Shown piece after piece: positions 17,620-24,691 of a stretch of 24,691 nt of DNA (positions are counted from its first letter, which is position 1; every line of letters starts with the position of its first letter). The position numbers and the translations under genes are program-made. Source of the stretch: Sergeia podlipaevii (Eukaryota; Euglenozoa; Kinetoplastea; Trypanosomatida; Trypanosomatidae); assembly GCA_030849805.1 (NCBI GenBank), contig JASANZ010001922.1, forward strand, positions 1 through 24,691. The letters are read 5' to 3'. The notes under the pieces were generated by a model. The model searched no databases, was not told the DNA's origin, and saw nothing but the letters and a program-made list of their open reading frames with translations.

Positions 17620-17622
17620 TTC

Positions 17623-17675
17623 CTAAAAAAAAAATAGATAATAAAAGAATAAAACAAAAAAATATTTTGAAACTT
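17623..17675 (-). promoter_or_regulatory. Predicted trans-splice region for CFAP206, acceptor ambiguous
   Basis: On the minus strand a T-run (complement of 17625-17634) ends in an AG at the complement of 17623-17624, only three bases before the ATG. An alternative AG lies at the complement of 17673-17674, upstream of that run. The first would leave a 5' UTR of only 3 bases plus the spliced leader. Confidence 0.4.
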
Positions 17676-17689
17676 GTATATTGTCTGTC

Positions 17690-17708
17690 TGTGTGTGTGT
17701 GTGTGTGT
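17690..17708. repeat. GT microsatellite
   Basis: An uninterrupted GT run preceded by two CTGT units, just upstream of the CFAP206 splice region in the transcript direction. Confidence 0.85.
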
Positions 17709-18602
17709 AATTGGGGATTTCTGTATACGCCAGATACCCTTCTAAATGCCTCCCCCAACTATTGCGGAAAAATCAATTTGTATGCACCTACACCCGTTTG
17801 TATGTGTATTTGTCTATATACAAGCACTCTCAAACATACTGTGTCAACATATATATGTAGCAGAGAGTCATTTAAAAAAAAAAAAAAAAGAATGATAGAA
17901 AGAAAGAAAAAGAATCAGATATTTCGGTAAAGCATGTGTAAAAGAAAAAAAATACATCTCTGAGTCATCATAGCACTAAAGCAATAACCGTCATTAACAC
18001 AGAAACATATAGAGAAAAAAAATGTAAGCACAGTGTACATCTGTGAGAAGCGATGCTTGCTGTGCGTACTTGCATGCTCTAACTTCTCTACTCGGTATTA
18101 CTCTCTCCCCCTTTCCTCTCACGGCAAACCGACCCAGCTCTGCATATGTTTTTTTTAAAATAAAAAATATAAATACAAAAATGAAACACTCTCGAACGAT
18201 AAGCACCAAGAAAATTTCAGCGTATCAATACAAATAGTGTATAGCGAAAAAGAAAAAAAAAAAGAGATGGAAAGAAACTGCAAAAATACAGCAGATTTCA
18301 GATCCGTAAATAGAAATAAAGAAGAAAGAAAGAGGTGTGGGCAATGAATGTAATCAGAAGAATATCTGTCTGAGAAGTAAATAATAGAAACGGAGAGAAG
18401 AAAGGAAGAAAGAAAAAAAGAAGAAAGATATGAGAATGAATAGCGGGCACAAACACCGCACAGAGATACACATATACACACTCAAGAAAAAAAAAAATTA
18501 CCAAGACAGTGACTACAAAATTGTATAGCTTCTCCTTAATACTCATTCATTTCTGTCTACTGTACCTCCCCTTCCCCCTTTCGTTTCCTCCTCCCTTTCC
18601 CA

Positions 18603-18614
18603 CCCCCCCCCCCC
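18603..18614. repeat. C12 homopolymer in a pyrimidine-rich block
   Basis: Twelve consecutive C lie within an almost wholly pyrimidine stretch (about 18560-18625). In the minus-strand transcript it reads as a G-run. Confidence 0.8.
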
Positions 18615-19580
18615 TCTTCTTTCATTTTCAATTTTCAATCATATCAACAACAAATAATAAAATCTTTCCCCTTCATCTCTCTCTCTTGCTCTCTCGCAAA
18701 GTACAGTTGCTCGTCCTCATATATAAGTATATGCAAAAGGTAATTATGTTTTTTTTGCTTTTTTTTGTTTTTTTTTCTTTTTTCTTTTTTCATCAACTGG
18801 TTGAAAGTCTTATCACTGCTCTGAACTGTATTGATTTATTTACATTTACAGCGAAAAGCCGTGTATATACAAAAAAAAAGAAGGTTATAATAACGAGGTA
18901 CATATATGTATGTATGCATAGGCGTGTGCAAGATGCACACATGTGTACATGTGCATTTTTCCATTGACATTTCCAACGTTGGCATGTACATTTATATTCC
19001 AAATTCTGTGCCTGCTCTTTCTCTTTTCTTTCTTTTTCTATTTCCGATTTACTTTTTTTTTTTTCTTCGGCTGCTTTTAGAAGCAAAACAACAACAAGAA
19101 CAACAAAGATTACAATAATGATGGAAGAGCAAAGTTCTAGTGTCCTCAAGAAGAAAAAAAAAGAAACGTAAACGGTGTAGAGCAGAGACACAAGGGTAAA
19201 AATACTTTTAAGCACGTACACACACACATATGCACATATCCATATCTCTATTCATGATTTTATCAAAGCACAAGGGCTCGCGCTGATACAAGCAACCAAC
19301 ACCTTCTTCCTTCCTTTCTGCCTACATACATGCATACGTACATATACACAGCTATATATGTATCCGCACATGAAAGCAGACACACACACACGCGCGCGCT
19401 TTCATAACAAAAAATTTATCAAAACGAAATAAAAGAAACTCTGCGCATGGACACCACCACCGCTCAAAGAAAAAAAAAAACAGCGCGTATCATCAGCGCA
19501 CAGTTTTTAGTAACAATAATATATAGTAAACAACAGCAACAAGAAATATACAACGAAACAAATATATATATATCATCCCA

Positions 19581-22500
19581 CTACCGGTATGGTACATTTC
19601 GTGCATGTCCCTGGGCTGAGGCAGTAACGGGAACAACTGGAGTGGAGCCACTAGCTCTGCGTATCCTCTGATGTGCAGTCGCCATCTTTCTCGCCGCCAA
19701 GTAAGCAATACTGCCCGGGTCCTGCACCATCTGTCGCTGCCGCTCCATCGCCTCAAAGCGTTCAGCCGCATCGAGGTAGCGGTCACCATTGATGGCAACC
19801 ACCCCTTGCAGTGCCGCGGGATTTTTCTCAACGACGTCCAGTAGGGCTACTTCATAACTCGTTGCATCCCGCAGCCTGACAGGTCCACCAGAGCTGTTGC
19901 CGCTGACACCCCTCGCCCCACCGCCGTACCCAGCTGAAGAGGCCGCGCGCGCGGTCTGTGCCCTCTGCTGTGCAGCCCTCACTGCTGGCATCATGTTACT
20001 GCCTGCACCACTGCTACTATCCACCCGCGCGCTTGCAGACCCCATCGTTGCAGACAAAACTCGCTGATGTTGCTGTTGGTAGTGAACGTGTGACGGTCGG
20101 TGGGTAGACAAAGGCAAAGGCAACGCTGCGGCCGCGTGCCACTCCATAAAGTTACTCAGGAGAGCTAAACGTCGCCGCTCCACCTGCCGGACCTGCGCCA
20201 CGCGCTCTGCCATCGCCCTGTGCAGCGTCTCCTCCACACTTCGATACAGCGCAGTGGCTTGGCCGTTAGACATCCTGTGCAAGTCCCCAATGGTGAACCC
20301 AGACGGCGGCGGCGGCGGCAATTCTTCACCGCTGGAGCCAAAAGCGTCGTCACTTAACGCCGCTGGCGTGTACGCAGCGGTGGCAGTCGCGAGGGGGGAG
20401 GCAGCAGAACGTGGAGGAGAATGTACAAGCTGTTGCTGCTGCTGCTGCCTATGTGAAGCAGTGGGTGATAGCACTTGAGGCAGTCCGCTGATGCTCAACG
20501 ACTCGCTCGTGCCGTTCCTCTTGGCGCTCGGTGGACACGGCGTCACAGCGTGCCCATTGCTGGCACTGACTCCTCCATTGATCGAGGAGGCTTGACGGTC
20601 TGTCAGACGGCGCTGCTCCAGCGCCTGCTGCATGCCCTCGAGACGCTGCTGAAGGCTCTGCACTTGAGAGTGTTTGGCCGCCAAGAGGGCTTGATCTTGG
20701 CTAAGCGCACGCACTTGTAGCGCTCCAGCGGGGGTGCGCTTGTAATCCTCAAAGGCTGCACTCCTGCGCATCTCCTCAAGCGATGTCCCGGAGCTGCCGC
20801 CCCCTACCGCCCCGTGTGAAGGATTCTGAGCCGGGAGGGTCTGGGAGAAGTGAAACGCAGCAGCAGCGGCAGTACTAAAGCTGCCAGCAGCGGCGGATGT
20901 GGGTCGGGAAAATGGTAAAGCAGGCGTGGAGGCAGCCCGACCACCTTGCGTATTGGGTCGTTGTTGCTGCTGCGACTGTGGGGGTAGTACAACACCTGCT
21001 CCCCCTCCTCCCACAGCGGCGGAGCCGGCCGAGAGCGCAAGCGCCGATGCCATGGGCCTCGAGGCGGCAGAAGTGCCCAAAGGCGGGCGGGGAACTATCT
21101 CAGTTGCTGTTGGAGCTGGTGGAGCGGCACTATTCGCGGCAGAAGCCATAAGATGTTGATTGTACATGGCCGCGACACCGTGCCCGAATTCGGCATTGCT
21201 ACCAACTGTCATAAACATGGGAGAAAGCCCTTCTGGAAGCGCATTGCTGGCTTTCGCTGAGGTACCATAGCCAAACCCACTGCTTGTGTCGAGCCTGTTG
21301 TGCGTATACGTGCCCCCTTCTGTGCCGTGTGGGGCCACACCTTGCGGGTTCTGGCCCTGACCTTGTTGAGTGATGGAGTAACCCACGAGGCGGCGACTGC
21401 TACGGCGCTTGCCAGCCATGTTGTCTGCCTTGCCACCGCGTCCCACGGCAGCTGCGCCGATGCCTGGAGCGTTGGCGACAGCACCGGCGGGCAAAGACAT
21501 GGACGTTGGTGAGCCCGGAGCACCAGCCCCACCACCGACGGCAGCGGCAGCGACTACAGCGGCATTCTGCGCACTTGTTAGTGACACAGCGTGAGCTACG
21601 GAGTTGGCCGTGACAGCGGTCACCTCATTCTTGAGCTCCGCAATACGCAGATCCTTCTGCTCGACGAGAGATCGCAGAGCCGAAAAGCACGCATGCATCT
21701 CACGCACATCATGGATGGGCAGCGTCGCGTTGTTGCCCTCAATGTACGCGTTCACTTTCTCGTTCACCGTCTGTAGTTCATCCACACCCAGTCCACCAGC
21801 TGCGCCTCCCGTTGAAGGTGGCCCACCAGTGACGGTGGATACCTTGCGAGCTCCGCCGCTTGTAGTCCCACTTGTAGCACCGGCAGCTGCGCCACTAGCA
21901 GCAGTAGGAGTGGTGGTGGTGGTGGTAGTGGTGCCTCCATTTTTGGTATTAAGTTGACTCTGCAAGCGCAGCTCTGCCTTCAAGTCCCCCACCTGCTGCT
22001 TCAAGTTTCGTATCTGCGCTTCACTATCGACGGTGATGTTCGCCACAGGGTCACACGCCACGCGCATCATGCGACGCGCAAAGGATAAGGTGGAAAGCGT
22101 TGCGTCAATGTGTGGCTTCTCAGGGCACACGTGAGCAATCAATGTGGTGAGGCAGCGGCCACCCATGCAGCCTTTCAGCAGAGTCGTAAGCTTACTCTGG
22201 CGGTACGGTACATGTCGAGTGCCTGTGCGGTCACCGTCCTCTCCTGAACCACCGTACGAGCCACCGCTAGCGTTCAACGAAAGTGCAATAACGACCTGCT
22301 CTAGCATAGTGAGCGAGCGGTTCACCATCTGTGTTTGCGAGCGCTGTGTTGCATCAGTAATGCTATCTACGCGCTGAGTGCCAGCAAGCTCGACGAGGTG
22401 CAAGCACGCATTGCGCATCTCTGAGTCCGAGTCGATCAAGTTGCGCTGATGAACATACAAAGAAACTACCAAGTGTGAGCCGCCCGCTGTGCGTGCGCTG

Positions 22501-23144
22501 TGCGAGGCGCGATGCTGCGCAAGTCCAGCAAACATCAACGCGAGTGCATCGGCCTCGGAGTCACACGGTGCCTGAGTAATATTCTTGAGAGAAACATTTC
22601 CCTTGCCATCAAGCGTGATGTTCGGCTTGATGCCTCCGGCGTTGGATAGAAAGGAAGACGAAGAAATGGAGGAAGCCGCCGAGGGGGCAAGTAAGTCTAC
22701 CACCTGCTCTCCATACAGCTCCAAGAAGGTCATCGTCACGACGAAGACGCGCTCATCCACGAGGGTGCCTATACATTGAAATAAATCGTGGATTGTGCGA
22801 GGGGCTATACCGCGAGTGTTGTAGTCGTTTCCGCCAAACAGTGTATAACTCTTCCCAGATCCTCTCTGTCCATAACATAGCAAAGTCGAGGAAATGCCGC
22901 ACAGAAGCCCATCTCGAACTAAAGACCCAGCGGCAGCGCTGTACACGCTTGCTTGTGAAGCCGCTGTGCCCTGCAGAACACCATCAAAAGTGAAGGAGTG
23001 ATTGATGGTATCATCCGCACCACGTCCGGTGGGACGAGATACATTGATTGTGGTACCATCTGGCTGCACGCTGATCTGGGCATGATGAAACTTGTCAGTG
23101 GGCTGAAGTCTACAGAAGACTTGAATGCGGGCTGGTGGCGGCAT
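19581..23144 (-). CDS. Kinesin-9 family motor-like protein (KIF6/kinesin-9B type), divergent switches
   Basis: The protein has 1187 residues from the ATG at 23144 (MPPPARIQ); the frame extends upstream without an ATG. The motor domain covers about 1-370: P-loop GQRGSGKSYT (92-101), RGIAPRT (111-117), FLELYGEQVVDLL (140-152), then VPYRQSKLTTLLKGCMGG and LSTLSFARRM. Two key motifs are altered: switch I (usually NxxSSRSH) reads ARTAGGSH (217-224), and switch II (usually DLAGSE) reads ELAGTQ (252-257). After the motor come a short coil, the kinesin-9 segment DVREMHACFSALRSLVEQKD, a long Gly/Ala/Ser/Gln-rich stretch, the segment AFEDYKRTPAGALQVRALSQ and further coil. These segments favour the KIF6/kinesin-9B branch over KIF9. 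In trypanosomes kinesin-9 proteins act in the flagellum (motility and paraflagellar rod). It is longer than human KIF6 (about 810) because of low-complexity inserts. Whether it hydrolyses ATP is doubtful. Confidence 0.87.
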   Translation of the reverse strand: MPPPARIQVFCRLQPTDKFHHAQISVQPDGTTINVSRPTGRGADDTINHSFTFDGVLQGTAASQASVYSAAAGSLVRDGLLCGISSTLLCYGQRGSGKSYTLFGGNDYNTRGIAPRTIHDLFQCIGTLVDERVFVVTMTFLELYGEQVVDLLAPSAASSISSSSFLSNAGGIKPNITLDGKGNVSLKNITQAPCDSEADALALMFAGLAQHRASHSARTAGGSHLVVSLYVHQRNLIDSDSEMRNACLHLVELAGTQRVDSITDATQRSQTQMVNRSLTMLEQVVIALSLNASGGSYGGSGEDGDRTGTRHVPYRQSKLTTLLKGCMGGRCLTTLIAHVCPEKPHIDATLSTLSFARRMMRVACDPVANITVDSEAQIRNLKQQVGDLKAELRLQSQLNTKNGGTTTTTTTTPTAASGAAAGATSGTTSGGARKVSTVTGGPPSTGGAAGGLGVDELQTVNEKVNAYIEGNNATLPIHDVREMHACFSALRSLVEQKDLRIAELKNEVTAVTANSVAHAVSLTSAQNAAVVAAAAVGGGAGAPGSPTSMSLPAGAVANAPGIGAAAVGRGGKADNMAGKRRSSRRLVGYSITQQGQGQNPQGVAPHGTEGGTYTHNRLDTSSGFGYGTSAKASNALPEGLSPMFMTVGSNAEFGHGVAAMYNQHLMASAANSAAPPAPTATEIVPRPPLGTSAASRPMASALALSAGSAAVGGGGAGVVLPPQSQQQQRPNTQGGRAASTPALPFSRPTSAAAGSFSTAAAAAFHFSQTLPAQNPSHGAVGGGSSGTSLEEMRRSAAFEDYKRTPAGALQVRALSQDQALLAAKHSQVQSLQQRLEGMQQALEQRRLTDRQASSINGGVSASNGHAVTPCPPSAKRNGTSESLSISGLPQVLSPTASHRQQQQQQLVHSPPRSAASPLATATAAYTPAALSDDAFGSSGEELPPPPPSGFTIGDLHRMSNGQATALYRSVEETLHRAMAERVAQVRQVERRRLALLSNFMEWHAAAALPLPLSTHRPSHVHYQQQHQRVLSATMGSASARVDSSSGAGSNMMPAVRAAQQRAQTARAASSAGYGGGARGVSGNSSGGPVRLRDATSYEVALLDVVEKNPAALQGVVAINGDRYLDAAERFEAMERQRQMVQDPGSIAYLAARKMATAHQRIRRASGSTPVVPVTASAQGHARNVPYR

Positions 23145-23181
23145 GATGAAAACAAGGATAACCCACAAAGAAAAGGTAAGA

Positions 23182-23256
23182 CTGAGAAGAAAATTTGTAT
23201 TCCTGATTTCTAGTTCGAGAAAAAAGAAAGGTAAAAAAAAAAGGAGAAGGTACTAT
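23182..23256 (-). promoter_or_regulatory. Predicted trans-splice region for kinesin-9
   Basis: A long pyrimidine tract (complement of about 23216-23252) is followed by an AG at the complement of 23210-23211. A second short tract, TTTTCTTCTCAG, gives another AG at the complement of 23182-23183. The 5' UTR would be about 65 or 37 bases, with no upstream ATG in either case, which supports the ATG at 23144. Confidence 0.5.
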
Positions 23257-23282
23257 AGCTTACAAGCTCTTTCAATTTTTAC

Positions 23283-23308
23283 TGTGTGTGTGTATGTGTG
23301 TGTGTGTC
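23283..23308. repeat. TG microsatellite
   Basis: A TG repeat with one interruption, upstream of the kinesin splice tract in the transcript direction. Confidence 0.85.
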
Positions 23309-23392
23309 TGCGCCTAGTAAAATTACTTTAATGACTGCAGAGTGATGGATAAAGGCAAAAAAAAAAAAGAAGAACTTGCCTCGATTCAGCAG

Positions 23393-23417
23393 TATATATA
23401 TATATATATATATATAT
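23393..23417. repeat. TA microsatellite
   Basis: An uninterrupted TA run about 40 bases before the first copy of the 305-bp duplication. Confidence 0.9.
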
Positions 23418-23455
23418 CGCCTCCCTTTCCGATAATATCTTCTTCTTTCTTCCTT

Positions 23456-23760
23456 CTCCTCGCTATCTCTTTCGATTGCAAATAGTAAACAAACGAGCGC
23501 TTGAACGAATATACAACGCGCGCACACAGTTGAAATATAAATTATTGCACACCCTATATTTCCCGCTTTCTGTATATAGGTATGTATATAAATATGTATC
23601 CAGGTATGAATATAAATATAAAGAGAGGCGTGTAAGTCCCCTGGTGTCTCCGTGAGTTATAGTTAATTACAGTACAGACTGAACCTAAAGCAAAAAGCAG
23701 CAGAGAGAGGGGAGGGGGAGGGGGGTAAAAAAAAAAAAGGCAAAAAAAAAGGTGTGTAGT
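23456..23760. repeat. 305-bp direct duplication, copy 1
   Basis: This block recurs at 23762-24066 with the same length and two substitutions that I can see (23490 C against 23796 G; 23608 G against 23914 A). The two copies are separated only by a single N at 23761. It carries no gene. The pattern fits two overlapping contig ends, possibly from two alleles, placed end to end. Confidence 0.9.
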
Positions 23761-23761
23761 N
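23761..23761. other. Undetermined base (N) at a repeat junction
   Basis: A single N lies exactly between the two 305-bp copies, which marks a likely scaffold join. Confidence 0.9.
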
Positions 23762-24066
23762 CTCCTCGCTATCTCTTTCGATTGCAAATAGTAAAGAAAC
23801 GAGCGCTTGAACGAATATACAACGCGCGCACACAGTTGAAATATAAATTATTGCACACCCTATATTTCCCGCTTTCTGTATATAGGTATGTATATAAATA
23901 TGTATCCAGGTATAAATATAAATATAAAGAGAGGCGTGTAAGTCCCCTGGTGTCTCCGTGAGTTATAGTTAATTACAGTACAGACTGAACCTAAAGCAAA
24001 AAGCAGCAGAGAGAGGGGAGGGGGAGGGGGGTAAAAAAAAAAAAGGCAAAAAAAAAGGTGTGTAGT
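23762..24066. repeat. 305-bp direct duplication, copy 2
   Basis: Second copy of the block at 23456-23760, offset by 306 bases (305 plus the N), differing at two positions. The A-runs and G-rich stretch near its end match the first copy in length. Confidence 0.9.
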
Positions 24067-24134
24067 GTATATTTTTTACAGCAAAAGACAGCGCAACCAC
24101 GTGTCTCGCAACTGCTAACTTCTAAAAAAAAAAA

Positions 24135-24201
24135 AAAAAAAACGATAAATGAGTACAAAGATAGAGANAAAAAAAACGATAAATGAGTACAAAGATAGAG
24201 A
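24135..24201. repeat. 33-bp direct duplication around a second N
   Basis: Bases 24135-24167 and 24169-24201 are identical and separated by a single N at 24168. This has the same form as the larger duplication and suggests a second unmerged contig overlap. Confidence 0.9.
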
Positions 24202-24215
24202 GAGAGAGAGAGAGA
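24196..24215. repeat. GA microsatellite
   Basis: A short GA run at the end of the second 33-bp copy. The first copy stops after two units at the N, which suggests that the assembly broke inside this repeat. Confidence 0.8.
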
Positions 24216-24691
24216 AGTAAAAATAAAGAGAAGGCACAGATGTAAGAGCTTGCATAAGCAAGTGATCAACCTACACATCTCTGTAGGTAGCAATTGATGA
24301 ATCGTAGCATACTAGGATGTATGACCCTCCCTTCTTCTGGCTGAGTTGTGGTCTCACCAAAATAATTGATAATAACTCCATAGAACAGTAGGAGAAAAAA
24401 AAATGAAAAGAGAGTGTGATAATGCGTTAAGAATTTGTTATCGTTTTCCACTCACATAGTGCGTTCATAAACATATGTGCCCGAGAGGCAAAAGCAAAGA
24501 AAACAAAGAAAGTAAAGAAATTAATTTCAAAACGGAAATTAACCATAATAGATGAAAAACAATACAAATTATAACAACAATAATATTCGGGGAATACCTC
24601 ATATATGCCCATAATCATCTCCTTCACAACTTTAGATATCCTACCCAAATTCTTATTTGCTACGCGCCCCTTAAAACTCCCCCACCCCACC

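Larger units (their letters stand above)
17620..19580. other. 2-kb spacer between CFAP206 and kinesin-9 genes
   Basis: No gene is seen. The left half (about 17870-18500) is strongly purine-rich on the plus strand, with many GAAA-type units. The next stretch (18540-18800) switches to pyrimidines, including twelve C at 18603-18614 and T-runs at 18751-18790. A GT repeat lies at 17690-17708, and CA/GC-type repeats at 19380-19399. Open frames up to 152 codons on both strands are Phe/Ser/Lys-rich by-products. I looked for tRNA-like boxes and found none. It is the longest spacer of the window that is bounded by genes on both sides. Confidence 0.55.
23145..24691. other. Spacer upstream of kinesin-9, to the window edge
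   Basis: No convincing gene is seen. It holds the kinesin splice region, TG and TA repeats, two single-N positions with flanking duplicates, and AT-rich sequence to the edge. A minus-strand frame of 87 codons at 24690-24427 opens at the edge and has no supported start; it could be the tail of a gene beyond the window, but its Phe-rich content argues against that. Confidence 0.55.

Noticed and set aside
18509..18967. Plus-strand open frame of 152 codons in the 2-kb spacer
   Set aside because: It is Phe/Leu/Pro/Ser-rich from pyrimidine runs, runs against the cluster and lacks a splice signal on its own strand that can be told from the general pyrimidine background.
23456..24066. Duplication as a mobile element or terminal repeat
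   Set aside because: There is no coding content, no terminal inverted repeat, and an N sits exactly at the junction, which points to assembly.
24427..24690. Minus-strand 87-codon frame at the right edge
   Set aside because: It has no supported start in the window and a Phe-rich second half; it may be chance, or the end of an unseen gene.

Overview
The window looks like a piece of a kinetoplastid (trypanosomatid) nuclear chromosome. Eight intronless protein genes all lie on the minus strand, so they read from high to low coordinates as one directional gene cluster. They are separated by AT-rich spacers full of homopolymers and microsatellites. Upstream of nearly every start codon the minus strand carries a pyrimidine tract followed by an AG, as expected for spliced-leader trans-splicing. 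TAA, TAG and TGA all serve as stops, so the code is standard. The species cannot be fixed from the sequence alone.

In transcription order (right to left) the genes are: a kinesin-9 of the KIF6/kinesin-9B type (23144-19581); the axonemal protein CFAP206 (17619-15412); an M20B tripeptidase of the peptidase T type (14221-12956); a large secretory-pathway protein with a thioredoxin-like region lacking CXXC (12252-9748); EMC2, a subunit of the ER membrane protein complex (9104-8157); a coiled-coil protein whose ends resemble the C-terminal half of the centriole protein CEP120 (6739-5402); an unrecognised 682-residue protein (4780-2732); and a signal-peptide-bearing nucleoside-hydrolase-like protein with degraded active-site residues (2092-830).

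Three of the eight (kinesin-9, CFAP206, CEP120-like) belong to flagellum or basal-body biology and two or three to the secretory pathway. In kinetoplastids such neighbours are co-transcribed but not normally co-regulated, so adjacency says little about shared function. Four genes need a start codon inside a longer open frame (ATG at 2092, 9104, 14221 and 23144), because the upstream extensions contain no ATG.

The most interesting points are the loss of both switch I and switch II ATPase residues in the kinesin, the likely pseudoenzyme nature of the nucleoside-hydrolase-like protein, the CEP120-like protein with a dense Cys/His cluster and no C2 domain, and a perfect 14-bp hairpin downstream of the first gene. 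Two single-N positions (23761 and 24168) are each flanked by direct duplicates of 305 bp and 33 bp, which looks like unmerged contig overlaps and not real biology. I saw no RNA genes, mobile elements or CRISPR arrays.
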